Below are positions 16,859 through 25,918 of a stretch of 64,000 nt of DNA, piece after piece. A model generated the notes under the pieces. It saw only the letters and a list, made by a program, of their open reading frames with translations, was not told the origin of the DNA and searched no databases. This DNA is from Acidovorax sp. DW039 (lineage in GTDB: Bacteria; Pseudomonadota; Gammaproteobacteria; Burkholderiales; Burkholderiaceae_C): positions 3,019,001 through 3,083,000 of the forward strand of contig NZ_AP029019.1 of the NCBI RefSeq assembly GCF_037101375.1, read 5' to 3'. The position numbers were made by a program, and so were the translations under genes. Each line of letters opens with the position of its first letter. Within the stretch, counting starts at the first letter, position 1.

Positions 16859-17581
16859 ATGAATCCGCTCACCATCAAAGTCGCTTGCTCAAACTGCAAT
16901 CTGCGAGAACTTTGTATGCCTGTCGGCCTGAACGAAGAACAGCTCCAGCGCATCGACGAGGTGGTCGCAGTGCGCCGCAAGGTCAAGCGTGGCGGCACCC
17001 TTTTTCGCAATGGTGAGGCGTTCACATCGCTGTATGCCATTCGCACGGGCTTTTTCAAAACCTGCGTGGCGACGGAAGATGGCCGCGATCAGGTGACCGG
17101 GTTCCAGATGGCTGGTGAAATCATTGGTCTCGATGGCATCGTGAATGAACACCACACCTGCGATGCCGTGGCACTGGAAGACGCTGAAGTGTGCGTCATG
17201 CCGTTTGACCGCATTGAAGAGCTGTCGCGCGAAGTGACTGCCCTGCAGCACCACGTCCACAAGATCATGAGCCGCGAAATCGTTCGCGAACACGGGGTAA
17301 TGCTGCTGCTGGGCAGCATGCGTGCTGAAGAGCGCCTTGCGGCCTTTTTGCTGAATCTGGTGCAGCGCCTGCATGCGCGCGGGTTTTCCCAGTCTGAACT
17401 GGTGCTGCGCATGACGCGTGAAGAGATTGGCAGCTATCTGGGTTTGAAGCTTGAAACTGTCAGCCGCACTTTCTCCAAATTTGTGGAAGAAGGCACTGTG
17501 GAAGTGCGACAGCGTCACGTCAGGATTCTCGACACCGACGCCTTGCGACGCATTGTCAACAACCAGCAGGCCTGCCACTAG
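16859..17581 (+). CDS. fnr: FNR/ANR-type oxygen-sensing transcription regulator
   Basis: Crp-family regulator that dimerises with an oxygen-labile [4Fe-4S] cluster and activates microaerobic genes. 240 residues from ATG at 16859. Cysteines 10, 13 and 19 (VACSNCNLRELC) and the later Cys in EVCVMPF correspond to the four cluster ligands of E. coli FNR. The C-terminal helix-turn-helix ends ETVSRTFSKF, carrying the E-S-R contacts that read TTGAT. An in-frame ATG at 16831 is possible. It sits between hemN and the cco cluster, its likely targets. Confidence 0.94.
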   Translation: MNPLTIKVACSNCNLRELCMPVGLNEEQLQRIDEVVAVRRKVKRGGTLFRNGEAFTSLYAIRTGFFKTCVATEDGRDQVTGFQMAGEIIGLDGIVNEHHTCDAVALEDAEVCVMPFDRIEELSREVTALQHHVHKIMSREIVREHGVMLLLGSMRAEERLAAFLLNLVQRLHARGFSQSELVLRMTREEIGSYLGLKLETVSRTFSKFVEEGTVEVRQRHVRILDTDALRRIVNNQQACH

Positions 17582-17620
17582 GCCCACTGACGGAGCAGTA
17601 ACCAGCTGCGTTCAACACAC

Positions 17621-17659
17621 AATCCCTTCCCCGTTATCGCAACGCGGAAGGGATTTTTG
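17621..17659 (+). terminator. Rho-independent terminator after fnr
   Basis: AATCCCTTCC pairs with GGAAGGGATT and is followed by TTTT. It lies 40 nt after the fnr stop, in the convergent gap with the 97-residue gene. Confidence 0.8.
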
Positions 17660-17662
17660 TTA

Positions 17663-17956
17663 TCAAGAGCAGGAAGGCGTCTTGCGGCAGTCGTCCGGGC
17701 GATCGTGCTCAGGTACAGGGCAGCGATTCAATTCAAACGGCGACATGGCCAGCAGTGTCGTCAACGCACTGGAAACCATGGTGAGTATCCAGAACGCAAA
17801 AAAAACGACCGTGTAAACACCACTGCGCGACAGCCCCAGAGGGTGACCAAACCAGTGCAGATCCTCCGGGTCCACCAAGGCAAATACCAGCATCTCCAGG
17901 CCGCCCGCCACCAGGAAGGCGGGCCATGCAATCCACATCAGGCGTTGCGTCCACAT
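17663..17956 (-). CDS. Small two-helix membrane protein at the end of the cco cluster
   Basis: 97 residues, unrecognised function. Two hydrophobic helices (about 8-28 and 47-70) flank a short loop with the GLSRSGVYT stretch; the C-terminus is polar with cysteines (NRCPVP, DDCRKTPSCS). It follows ccoH by 67 nt on the same strand and ends in the terminator region of fnr. A part in cbb3 oxidase assembly is suggested only by position. The hydrophobic pattern and the position argue that it is a real gene. Confidence 0.65.
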   Translation of the reverse strand: MWTQRLMWIAWPAFLVAGGLEMLVFALVDPEDLHWFGHPLGLSRSGVYTVVFFAFWILTMVSSALTTLLAMSPFELNRCPVPEHDRPDDCRKTPSCS

Positions 17957-18023
17957 CGTTCTGTCTCCTTGCTGCTTGGCTTCAGGCTGAGCTCTTCACA
18001 AAGAGCATCGGGACCAACTTAAC

Positions 18024-18299
18024 TCAGCGCGGCTGGTCCTTCAAGGGGGTTAGCGCGTGGTTTCGGCCCTTCACGGCAGGCAACATGCTGGGGTCTGCCT
18101 TCTCCAGCGTCTTGTTGATATCGATGCCTTGCTGGTAGTAGTCCTCTGCCACCACCGGATCGGGCCTGGACATGGCAATCCACAGCGTAACAAACCCGGC
18201 AACGACCACCAATGCTGGCCCTGCCAGCACGAGCCAGACGTGGCCAAACTTCCACCAAGGTGCCGAACCCGAAGGGGCTGCCGAAGAAACTGCTGACAT
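18024..18299 (-). CDS. ccoH: FixH/CcoH family cbb3 oxidase assembly protein
   Basis: 91 residues, one N-terminal transmembrane helix (LVLAGPALVVVAGFVTLWIA), then RPDPVVAEDYYQQGIDINK, a typical FixH block. It is shorter than the usual 150 or so residues, but that is common in this family group. The ATG at 18297-18299 is chosen because AAGGAG lies 6 nt upstream; an ATG five codons earlier would overlap that site. It follows ccoG by 45 nt and probably helps stabilise the oxidase with copper delivered by CcoI. Confidence 0.85.
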   Translation of the reverse strand: MSAVSSAAPSGSAPWWKFGHVWLVLAGPALVVVAGFVTLWIAMSRPDPVVAEDYYQQGIDINKTLEKADPSMLPAVKGRNHALTPLKDQPR

Positions 18300-18344
18300 A
18301 TTCATCTCCTTCACATTCAGGCTTGCAAGCCTAAGCTCCGCTGC

Positions 18345-19796
18345 TTACCTGGGAACCAAAAATACTGTTTTCTCTGCCACGTGGGCACCACTTTCAGCAC
18401 CAATCTCTACCGTGATCGGATGGGAGCCGGGCGAGGCAGAGCCATAAGGCACCTGGAGCCGCACAGCCACCCAGCGCGACTGGGCGGGCTCGATCTCCAC
18501 CTCTGTCTCAGAGGCCACTTCCAAGCCTTCCAGCCCCTTGGCGCCAATGCGATAGCGCTGTGGCGCCTCAGTGGCATTCATGATCTGGATACGGTAGACG
18601 TTTTCCAGCTTACCCCCTGCCACGATGCGCGACAAGGCCGCACGGTCGCGCACCACGTCCACCTTCAGCGGGGTGCGCATTACCAAGCTGGCCAGCATCG
18701 CCACACACAAAGCCACCAGCACAGCGCTGTAAATCAATACCCGAGGACGCAGAACACGGCGCAGGATCTGGGATTGAGTCCAACGCTTGACCACCCCGTT
18801 CTGGGTCGTGAAACGGATCAGCCCGCGGGGGTACTTCACCTTGTCCATCACGGTGTTGCAGGCATCCACACACAGGCCGCAGCCTATGCATTCGTACTGC
18901 AGCCCCTTGCGGATATCAATGCCGGTCGGGCACACTTGCACGCACAGCGTGCAGTCAATGCAATCGCCCAAACCCTTGGCCTTGTGGTCCACATTCTTGC
19001 CGCGAGGACCACGCGGTTCACCACGCTCCACGTCATAGCTGACGATGAGGGTGTCCTTGTCAAACATCGCGCTCTGAAAGCGGGCATAAGGACACATGTA
19101 CTTGCAGACCTGCTCCCGCATGAAGCCTGCGTTCCCGTAGGTGGCAAAGCTGTAGAAGAAAACCCAAAAAATCTGCCAGCTGCCCTGAAAGGCGAGCAGC
19201 TCTGCACCCAGTTCACGGATCGGCACAAAGTAGCCCACAAACGTGAACCCAGTCCACAAGGCCACAGCAATCCACACGGTCTGCTTGAAGAACTTCTTGC
19301 GGATTTTTTCAAAATTCCATGGCCCGCCATCCAGACGCAGCCGTGCACTGCGATCCCCTTCGATCTTGTGCTCAATCCACATGAATATCTCGGTATACAC
19401 CGTCTGTGGGCATGCGAAACCGCACCACAAGCGCCCCGCTACCGCCGTGAACAGAAACAGCGACAGGGCCGAGATGATGAGCAAGCCCGTCAGGTAGATA
19501 AAGTCCTGCGGGTACAGCACCAATCCAAAAATATAGAAGCGCCTGGCGCCCAGGTCGAACAGCACCATCTGGCGCTGCCCCCACTCCAGCCAGGGCAAGC
19601 CGTAAAAGACCAGCTGGGTGAGAAGCACCATGGCCCAGCGCCACCGTGAAAACATGCCGCTGATAGAGCGCGGGTAGATCTTCTTTTGCGCCTCGTACAG
19701 GGAGATGATCTCAACCTGGCTGCTGCCCTCAGCACTGTCGGCCGGGGCGGGAGCGATGGGAATTACCTTGCGAGGGGACTCGCTGGGGGGATTCAT
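18345..19796 (-). CDS. ccoG: Cytochrome c oxidase accessory protein CcoG (RdxA/FixG)
   Basis: Membrane-bound iron-sulfur protein that reduces Cu(II) for cbb3 oxidase assembly. 483 residues with about five transmembrane segments. Polyferredoxin motifs are complete: CIDCTLCVQVCP and CIGCGLCVDACN, plus CGFACPQ and CKYMCPY. The C-terminal third is an Ig-like domain (EPAQSRWVAVRLQVPYG). It is separated from ccoP by about 107 nt containing a terminator, so it may have its own promoter. Confidence 0.94.
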   Translation of the reverse strand: MNPPSESPRKVIPIAPAPADSAEGSSQVEIISLYEAQKKIYPRSISGMFSRWRWAMVLLTQLVFYGLPWLEWGQRQMVLFDLGARRFYIFGLVLYPQDFIYLTGLLIISALSLFLFTAVAGRLWCGFACPQTVYTEIFMWIEHKIEGDRSARLRLDGGPWNFEKIRKKFFKQTVWIAVALWTGFTFVGYFVPIRELGAELLAFQGSWQIFWVFFYSFATYGNAGFMREQVCKYMCPYARFQSAMFDKDTLIVSYDVERGEPRGPRGKNVDHKAKGLGDCIDCTLCVQVCPTGIDIRKGLQYECIGCGLCVDACNTVMDKVKYPRGLIRFTTQNGVVKRWTQSQILRRVLRPRVLIYSAVLVALCVAMLASLVMRTPLKVDVVRDRAALSRIVAGGKLENVYRIQIMNATEAPQRYRIGAKGLEGLEVASETEVEIEPAQSRWVAVRLQVPYGSASPGSHPITVEIGAESGAHVAEKTVFLVPR

Positions 19797-19864
19797 AAGC
19801 GCGCTCTTCTAACGGATGGAAACTTCAAACGAGAACGAATTACAGATTGCACAGCACAAAAGGC

Positions 19865-19893
19865 AAAAGGGCGGTGCCCGAGGGAACCGCCCT
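19865..19893 (-). terminator. Terminator after ccoNOQP
   Basis: On the minus strand GGGCGGT and ACCGCCC form a hairpin followed by TTTTGCCTTTTG. It lies just past the ccoP stop and would separate ccoNOQP from ccoGH. Confidence 0.7.
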
Positions 19894-19903
19894 GCCTGTC
19901 ATA

Positions 19904-20812
19904 TCAAGGCGCCTTGTTGTTGGATAAACCCCAGACATACGAGGCCAGTACCTTGATCTGCGACTCGGTCAGCTTCTCTGCCTGTGCGGGCATCTGGTTG
20001 ACCTTGCCGTTGTTGATCATGGCGGTGATGGCACCCTCACCCCAGCCATGCAGCCAGATATCGTCGGTGAGGTTGGGTGCACCCAGTGCCTGGTTACCCT
20101 TGCCGTCCATGCCGTGGCAGGCAGCACAGGCAGTGAACTTGGACTTGCCCAGCGAGGCCCGCAGAGAGTCGTGGGGGCTGCCAGACAAGCTCAGCACATA
20201 GTGCGCAAGGTTGCGGACGTCTTCAGGCGAACCCACAGCTGCAGCCATGGGAGGCATGTTGCCGATACGGCCCTTTTGCAGGGTTTCCAAGATCTTGTCG
20301 GGTGTGCCACCGTGGAGCCAGTCGTTGTCTGTCAGGTTAGGAAAACCCTTGCTGCCGCGAGCGTCAGATCCGTGGCACTGCGCGCAGTTGTTCATGAACA
20401 GGCGCTCGCCAATCGCCTTGGCTTGTGGGTCTGCAGCGATGCTTTCGGGCGTCATGGCAGCAAAGCGTGCGTACAGAGGCTCCAGCTCCTTGTTGGCCTT
20501 TGCCACTTCAGCCTCGTACTCACCCTTCTGGCTCCAGCCCAGCTTGCCAGCAGAGCTGCCCAGACCAGGATATGCCGCCAGGTAACCCAGGCCAAAGATG
20601 ATGGTGATGACGAACAGCCACACCCACCAGCGTGGCAGGGGGTTGTTCATCTCAACCAGGTCTTCGTCCCAGACATGGCCTGTAGTGTTGTCGGCGGTTG
20701 CCACAACCTTCTTGCGCCCTGCCATCCAAAGCAGCAAGGCACAACCAATGATGCCGACCAAGGTCAGCGCGGTCACAAAGACCGACCAGAAATTGCTGGT
20801 GAAGTCACTCAT
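19904..20812 (-). CDS. ccoP: cbb3 oxidase diheme subunit III
   Basis: Membrane-anchored diheme cytochrome c that passes electrons to CcoN. 302 residues. Two N-terminal hydrophobic helices (ALTLVGIIGCALLLWMAG and WWVWLFVITIIFGLGYLAAY) are followed by heme sites CAQCHG near residue 141 and CAACHG near residue 232, each with a downstream Met-containing loop. DEDLVEMNNPLPRWW between the helices is diagnostic. It starts 24 nt after ccoQ. Confidence 0.95.
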   Translation of the reverse strand: MSDFTSNFWSVFVTALTLVGIIGCALLLWMAGRKKVVATADNTTGHVWDEDLVEMNNPLPRWWVWLFVITIIFGLGYLAAYPGLGSSAGKLGWSQKGEYEAEVAKANKELEPLYARFAAMTPESIAADPQAKAIGERLFMNNCAQCHGSDARGSKGFPNLTDNDWLHGGTPDKILETLQKGRIGNMPPMAAAVGSPEDVRNLAHYVLSLSGSPHDSLRASLGKSKFTACAACHGMDGKGNQALGAPNLTDDIWLHGWGEGAITAMINNGKVNQMPAQAEKLTESQIKVLASYVWGLSNNKAP

Positions 20813-20836
20813 GGGTTTCTCTCATTCTGGTGGAGT

Positions 20837-20974
20837 TCATTCTTGCTCAAACGGCAAGCGAGCAGCTTCATCAAACTTGGCACGGTTGCGGCCCATGTAG
20901 GCCCACACCCAGATGCCAATGAAGCAGGCCATGGAGGCCAACGTGGCCACAATGCGCATGGTGGTGATGTCCAT
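20837..20974 (-). CDS. ccoQ: cbb3 oxidase small subunit CcoQ
   Basis: 45 residues with a single helix (IVATLASMACFIGIWVWAYM) and then GRNRAKFDEAARLPFEQE, the standard CcoQ tail. The ATG is at 20972-20974 with AGGAG a few bases before it. It lies between ccoO (12 nt) and ccoP (24 nt). It stabilises the CcoP contact in known systems. Confidence 0.9.
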   Translation of the reverse strand: MDITTMRIVATLASMACFIGIWVWAYMGRNRAKFDEAARLPFEQE

Positions 20975-20986
20975 TGCTGCTCTCCT

Positions 20987-21619
20987 TTACTTGAGCGCGC
21001 GGCCCATGACCTGCAGGTAGGCAATCAGTGCATCCAGCTCCGTCTTGCCCTTGACCTCTTCAGCGGCGGCAGCAATCTGCTCGTCGGTGTAAGGCACGCC
21101 CACAACACGCAGAGCCTTCATGCGAGGCGCCACATCGGATGGGTTGACCGCAGTCTTCTCCAGCCATGGGTAGGCGGGCATGTTGGACTCTGGCACCACA
21201 TCGCGGGGGTTGGTCAAGTGGATGCGATGCCATTCATCGCTGTACTTGCCGCCCACACGGTGCAGATCGGGACCAGTACGCTTGGAGCCCCACTGGAAGG
21301 GGTGGTCGTACACGAATTCACCAGCTACCGAGTAGTGCCCATAGCGCAGGGTTTCAGCGCGGAAGGGGCGGATCATCTGCGAGTGGCAGTTGTAGCAACC
21401 CTCGCGGATGTACACATCGCGGCCCATCAGCTGCACTGCGGTGTAGGGCTCCACGCCCTTTACAGCCTCAGTGGTGGACTTCTGGAAGAACAGGGGCACG
21501 ATTTCCACCAGACCACCAATGGCGATCACCAGCAGAATCAGCACGATCATCAGGAAGTTGTTGGTTTCAATCTTCTCGTGGGAGAAACCGGCCGCAGCTT
21601 GGTTGTTGTTTTGAGACAT
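20987..21619 (-). CDS. ccoO: cbb3 oxidase monoheme subunit II
   Basis: 210 residues. One N-terminal helix ([21 protein letters not shown]) anchors a periplasmic cytochrome c domain with heme site [12 protein letters not shown] near residue 75 and a distal methionine in the [10 protein letters not shown] region. [18 protein letters not shown] is the usual CcoO signature. It starts 16 nt after ccoN. Confidence 0.95.
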   Translation of the reverse strand: MSQNNNQAAAGFSHEKIETNNFLMIVLILLVIAIGGLVEIVPLFFQKSTTEAVKGVEPYTAVQLMGRDVYIREGCYNCHSQMIRPFRAETLRYGHYSVAGEFVYDHPFQWGSKRTGPDLHRVGGKYSDEWHRIHLTNPRDVVPESNMPAYPWLEKTAVNPSDVAPRMKALRVVGVPYTDEQIAAAAEEVKGKTELDALIAYLQVMGRALK

Positions 21620-21635
21620 GTTCGCTCCTTGAGGC

Positions 21636-23075
21636 TCAGGCGTGGGCTGCGTTCACAGCGGGAATCGCCACCTTGACCGAACGGCCAGAGATTGCAGTGG
21701 CCCACACGTTCCATGCCATCACCAGCATGCCGCCCAGGTAGAGCAGACCGCCAGCCACACGGATCACGTAGAAGGGGTAAGTAGCCTTCACGCTCTCGAC
21801 AAAGGTGTAGGTGAGCGTGCCGTCAGGGTTCACAGCGCGCCACATCAGGCCTTGCATCACACCGGCAATCCACATCGCAGCGATGTACAGCACGATGCCG
21901 ATCGTGGCCATCCAGAAGTGCAGCTCAATCGCCTTGATGGAGTGCATCTTTTCGCGGCCAAACAGACGGGGCACCAGGTAGTACAGCGAGCCCATGGAGA
22001 TCAGCCCCACCCAGCCCAGGGCACCAGAGTGCACGTGGCCCACAGTCCAGTCGGTGTAGTGGCTCAGTGCGTTCACGGTCTTGATGGACATCATCGGACC
22101 TTCGAACGTGGACATGCCGTAGAACGACAGCGACACGATCAGGAAGCGCAGGATAGGATCGTCGCGCAGCTTGTGCCATGCGCCCGACAGGGTCATGATC
22201 CCGTTGATCATGCCGCCCCAGCTGGGGGCCAGCAGGATCAGAGAGAACACCATGCCGACGGACTGGGTCCAGTCAGGCAGCGCGGTGTAGTGCAGATGGT
22301 GAGGACCTGCCCACATGTAAGTGAAGATCAGGGCCCAGAAGTGCACGATCGACAGGCGATACGAGTACACGGGGCGGCCAGCCTGCTTGGGGATGAAGTA
22401 GTACATCATGCCCAGGAAACCAGCGGTCAAGAAGAAGCCCACGGCATTGTGGCCGTACCACCATTGCACCATGGCGTCTTGCACACCGGCGTAGGCAGAG
22501 TAGCTCTTCATGAAGCCAGCAGGCACTGCAGCACTGTTGACCAGGTGCAGGATGGCCACGGCCAGGATGAACGCGCCGAAGAACCAGTTGGCTACGTAAA
22601 TGTGCTTGACCTTGCGCGTACCCACCGTGCCGAAGAACACGATGGCGTAGGACACCCACACCAGAGTGATCAGGATGTCGATAGGCCACTCAAGCTCAGC
22701 GTATTCCTTGCCCGATGTATAGCCCAGCGGCAAGCTGATGACCGCAGCAAGAATGACCAGCTGCCAGCCCCAGAAAGTAAAGGAGGCCAGCGCGGGCGCA
22801 AACAACCGGACCTGGCTGGTGCGTTGCACCACGTAGTAGCTGGTGGCAAACAGCGCACAGCCGCCAAACGCGAAGATCACTGCATTGGTATGCAGAGGAC
22901 GCAAGCGGCCATAGCTGAGCCACGGAATGCCGAGGTTGAGTTCAGGCCAGGCCAGCTGGGCGGCGATGATGACGCCCACCAGCATGCCCACTACCCCCCA
23001 CACCACGGCCATGATAGAAAACTGCCGCACAACAGTGTCGTTGTAGTGCGCAGTATTTGTTTTTGGAAAATCCAT
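21636..23075 (-). CDS. ccoN: cbb3 oxidase catalytic subunit I
   Basis: Heme-copper oxidase subunit reducing oxygen at high affinity. 479 residues, about twelve helices. Heme and copper ligands are in [30 protein letters not shown] and [25 protein letters not shown] holds the low-spin heme ligand. The ATG at 23073-23075 is chosen for its ribosome site (AGAGGTG) and because residues further upstream are unlike the family. An FNR box at 23130-23143 sits where class II activation would start transcription near 23095. Confidence 0.96.
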   Translation of the reverse strand: MDFPKTNTAHYNDTVVRQFSIMAVVWGVVGMLVGVIIAAQLAWPELNLGIPWLSYGRLRPLHTNAVIFAFGGCALFATSYYVVQRTSQVRLFAPALASFTFWGWQLVILAAVISLPLGYTSGKEYAELEWPIDILITLVWVSYAIVFFGTVGTRKVKHIYVANWFFGAFILAVAILHLVNSAAVPAGFMKSYSAYAGVQDAMVQWWYGHNAVGFFLTAGFLGMMYYFIPKQAGRPVYSYRLSIVHFWALIFTYMWAGPHHLHYTALPDWTQSVGMVFSLILLAPSWGGMINGIMTLSGAWHKLRDDPILRFLIVSLSFYGMSTFEGPMMSIKTVNALSHYTDWTVGHVHSGALGWVGLISMGSLYYLVPRLFGREKMHSIKAIELHFWMATIGIVLYIAAMWIAGVMQGLMWRAVNPDGTLTYTFVESVKATYPFYVIRVAGGLLYLGGMLVMAWNVWATAISGRSVKVAIPAVNAAHA

Positions 23076-23086
23076 CGGGCACCTCT

Positions 23087-23102
23087 TTGTATTGCGATAC
23101 AA
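23087..23102. promoter_or_regulatory. Palindrome in the ccoN leader
   Basis: TTGTATTGCGATACAA has perfect 6-bp arms around TGCG. It covers the transcription start expected from the FNR box, just before the ribosome site. It could be an operator for an unknown repressor or an mRNA hairpin. Confidence 0.45.
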
Positions 23103-23129
23103 GTTTTAACCAGACCAGCCTTGCGGTTA

Positions 23130-23143
23130 TTGACGAAAGTCAA
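23130..23143. promoter_or_regulatory. FNR/ANR box upstream of ccoN
   Basis: TTGACGAAAGTCAA is a perfect dyad of TTGAC half-sites with 4-bp spacing. Its first bases from the right overlap the ccoS stop codon. The TTAAAA hexamer on the minus strand (23104-23109) is at the distance expected for a -10 element. Confidence 0.8.
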
Positions 23144-23277
23144 CCGTCCCGGAGAATCCGCTCCCCCTCTTGCTCCACGCTTTCGAACTGCCCGCGGTAC
23201 ACCGCCCACCACAGGCCCGCCAGGATCAAAAGCACCAGCACCACAGACAACGGAATGAGTAGGTAAAGGATGTCCAT
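23140..23277 (-). CDS. ccoS: cbb3 oxidase maturation protein CcoS
   Basis: 45 residues: one helix (ILYLLIPLSVVLVLLILAG) then LWWAVYRGQFESVEQEG, a clear CcoS pattern. Its ATG overlaps the ccoI stop (TGATG), so the two are translated together, and its stop lies in the FNR box that drives ccoN. CcoS is needed for cofactor insertion in known systems. Confidence 0.92.
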   Translation of the reverse strand: MDILYLLIPLSVVLVLLILAGLWWAVYRGQFESVEQEGERILRDG

Positions 23278-25817
23278 CAGGCAGGCTCCACGGTGTTGAG
23301 AGAAGGGGCAGCAGTTGCCAGCGCAGACACGCCAGTTGCTGACGAGGAAGACGGAGTGCCCTGTGCACCCGGTATTGCTGGGGGCAGCCCCACGGAAAGC
23401 CGAGCCGCATTCAGCACCACGAGCAAAGAGCTCAGCGCCATGCCCAGCCCGGCCAGCCACGCAGGCATCCAGCCCACCACAGCCAAGGGCACGCAAAGCG
23501 CGTTGTAGCCAGCGGCCCACCACAGGTTCTGCCGCACGATAGCAAGCGTCTTGCGTGCCAGCAGCACGGCCTGTGGCACCAGCGCCAGGCTGTCGCCCAG
23601 CACCACAAAATCAGCCCGGGCACGCGCAAGAGGCACTGCGCGGCCAAAAGCAAAAGACACATGGGCACCTGCCATGACGGGGCCGTCGTTCAGCCCATCG
23701 CCCACCATGGCCACATGGCGGCCTGCCGACTGCAGGCCCTGCAGCGCGACCAGTTTGTCCTGCGGCGTGCATGCACCACGCGCCTGGGCAATGCCCGCCT
23801 GCGCCGCGACACGCTGCACCGCCTCGGGCCGGTCGCCCGACAGCATTTGCACTGCAATGCCAGCATGGGCCAGAGAGCGGACGACCTCTGCCGCCTCTGC
23901 GCGCAAATCCTCCACTAGGCCAAAGCGAGCCAGCTCGCCCATGCGCCCGTCACTGCCCTGCTCTGCCAGCATGACCCACAGGGCTGCGTCAGCCCCGGTA
24001 GCGGCTGAATCCGAGGCACGCTGTTGAGGCACAGCACCCGTGTGCAAGGCAGACCCCAGGCGCAGCAGGCGGGGCTGCATTGACCCCGAGCGGTCCAGCA
24101 CACGGGCACACAGGCCCAGGCCCGCCTCCTCTTTCACATCCTCCACCACCCAGCGCCCCACATCTGCAGCGCAAGCCTGGGCCGCCGTAGCCAAAGCACG
24201 CGAGGCGGGGTGCAGCGAATGCTGTCCCAGCGCCGCCGCCACTGCCAGTGCGGTCTGCTGGTCCCAACCACCATCCACCCCAGGCGCCACCTGCACGGTT
24301 TGCAGGGCCATGGCATCACGGGTCAGGGTGCCCGTTTTGTCGAACACCACCGTATCCACTTGCGCCAGCGCCTCCAGGCCTTGCAGGTTGCGCACCAGCA
24401 CACCACTGCGGGCCAGGGTGCCCGCAGCCGTAAGCATGGCCACCGGGGTGGCGAGCGAGAGCGCACAGGGGCAGGTCACGATCAGCACAGCCACCGCCAC
24501 CATCAGCGCATGACCAGGATCCTTGGGCCACCACCAGGCGGCTGCAGCGATGGCCGCCAGCAACACAGCGACCAGAAACGGCCGGGCAATGCGGTCAGCC
24601 AGTTGGGCCAGCCGGGGCTTTTGCAGCGCGGCGCTTTCCATCAGGGCCACGATCTGAGCGAACCGCGTCTGCGCCCCCACGCCGTCCACCCGCACTTCCA
24701 CAGGGGCCTGCAGGTTGTAGCTGCCTGCCGTCACCCCACTGCCCTCGCCGCGTTGCACGGGGGTGGATTCGCCGGTGAGCAGCGCTTCGTCCACCTGGGT
24801 GTTGCCACGGGTGATGTGGCCGTCTGCGGGGAAGGCCTCGCCGGGCAGCACGCGCACCGTGTCGCCCACCGCCACCCGCCGCACCGCCACGCGGGCAAAG
24901 CTGCCGTCCGGCTGCAAGCGCTCCACGCTATCGGGCAAGCGGTTGAGCACGGCCTCCAGCGCTCCGGCAGTCCGGTCGCGCAGCCGCAATTCCAGCCAGC
25001 GGCCCGTCAGCAAAAAGAAGACAAACATGGTGAGCGAGTCGAAATACACCTCGCGCCCAAAAATGCCGTTGGGGTCAAACGTGCCCGCGGTACTCACCAC
25101 AAAGGTGATGCCCATGCCCAGTGCCACGGGCAGGTCCATACTCACGCGCCGCAGGCGCACGTCGCGCAGCGCACTGCTGAAGAAAGGCCCGCAGGCAAAA
25201 AAGATGACGGGCAGAGAGATGACCCACGACGCCCAGCGCAGCAGGGTCTCCATCTCTTGCGACAAGTCGCCGGGCTGCGCCACGTAGGCGGGCCATGCGT
25301 ACATCATCACCTGCATCATGCAGAACCCGGCTACCAGCCAGCGCCACAGGGCGCGCCGGCTTTCGGTCTGCCGCTGGTTGCGCACAAAGGCGTCCATGGC
25401 GGGCATGGCGCGGTACCCGGCTTGGGCCACAGCGGCCATCCACTGCGAGGGCAACACGCGCCCCGGCTGCCACACCACGCGGGCACGGCGGGTGGCGGCA
25501 CTCACGTCTGCCTCCAGCACACCGGGTACGGCTTTGAGGGCATCCTCAATGGTCAGCGCGCACGCTGCGCAATGCATGCCGTCCAGCACCACATGCGAAT
25601 CCCAGGTTGAGCTGGCGGGGTCTGTGCCCGCGGGCAGCTCTATGGCCTGGCCCGCTGGCGTGCAGGGCCTGCCAAACCCCAGCCACTCCTGCGGATCATC
25701 CAGCAGCGTGGCAGCCGCAGACACCTGCTCCGACGGCTCAGACAGGGTGTCGGCGGAATGCGTGTCGGCAGCAACCGTCACCAGAGGTTCCGGCGCACCG
25801 GAGCGAAACATTGACAT
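23277..25817 (-). CDS. ccoI: Copper-transporting P1B-type ATPase for cbb3 assembly
   Basis: 846 residues. An N-terminal heavy-metal domain has GMHCAAC near residue 82. The membrane metal site is TCPCALSLATP; the phosphorylated aspartate is in FDKTGTLT; the hinge is GDGLNDGPV. These, with the position next to ccoS, indicate the CcoI/FixI branch that supplies copper to the oxidase, rather than detoxifying CopA. The first about 60 residues are low complexity. No Shine-Dalgarno sequence is visible before the ATG. Confidence 0.93.
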   Translation of the reverse strand: MSMFRSGAPEPLVTVAADTHSADTLSEPSEQVSAAATLLDDPQEWLGFGRPCTPAGQAIELPAGTDPASSTWDSHVVLDGMHCAACALTIEDALKAVPGVLEADVSAATRRARVVWQPGRVLPSQWMAAVAQAGYRAMPAMDAFVRNQRQTESRRALWRWLVAGFCMMQVMMYAWPAYVAQPGDLSQEMETLLRWASWVISLPVIFFACGPFFSSALRDVRLRRVSMDLPVALGMGITFVVSTAGTFDPNGIFGREVYFDSLTMFVFFLLTGRWLELRLRDRTAGALEAVLNRLPDSVERLQPDGSFARVAVRRVAVGDTVRVLPGEAFPADGHITRGNTQVDEALLTGESTPVQRGEGSGVTAGSYNLQAPVEVRVDGVGAQTRFAQIVALMESAALQKPRLAQLADRIARPFLVAVLLAAIAAAAWWWPKDPGHALMVAVAVLIVTCPCALSLATPVAMLTAAGTLARSGVLVRNLQGLEALAQVDTVVFDKTGTLTRDAMALQTVQVAPGVDGGWDQQTALAVAAALGQHSLHPASRALATAAQACAADVGRWVVEDVKEEAGLGLCARVLDRSGSMQPRLLRLGSALHTGAVPQQRASDSAATGADAALWVMLAEQGSDGRMGELARFGLVEDLRAEAAEVVRSLAHAGIAVQMLSGDRPEAVQRVAAQAGIAQARGACTPQDKLVALQGLQSAGRHVAMVGDGLNDGPVMAGAHVSFAFGRAVPLARARADFVVLGDSLALVPQAVLLARKTLAIVRQNLWWAAGYNALCVPLAVVGWMPAWLAGLGMALSSLLVVLNAARLSVGLPPAIPGAQGTPSSSSATGVSALATAAPSLNTVEPA

Positions 25818-25851
25818 GGTTCAAGCCTATCCGTGCAACGTGACATGCTTA

Positions 25852-25865
25852 TTGACCTGGATCAA
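25852..25865. promoter_or_regulatory. FNR/ANR box between ccoI and uspA
   Basis: TTGACCTGGATCAA. Placed at -41.5 it would start uspA near 25900 (19-nt leader) and ccoI near 25817, which is its own ATG. A weaker TTGACATGGTTCAA at 25811-25824 overlaps the ccoI start. Confidence 0.75.
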
Positions 25866-25918
25866 GTCCGAAAAGATGATGCATCCTAAGCTTGTTCCAT
25901 CACTTTGAGGAGCACTTC

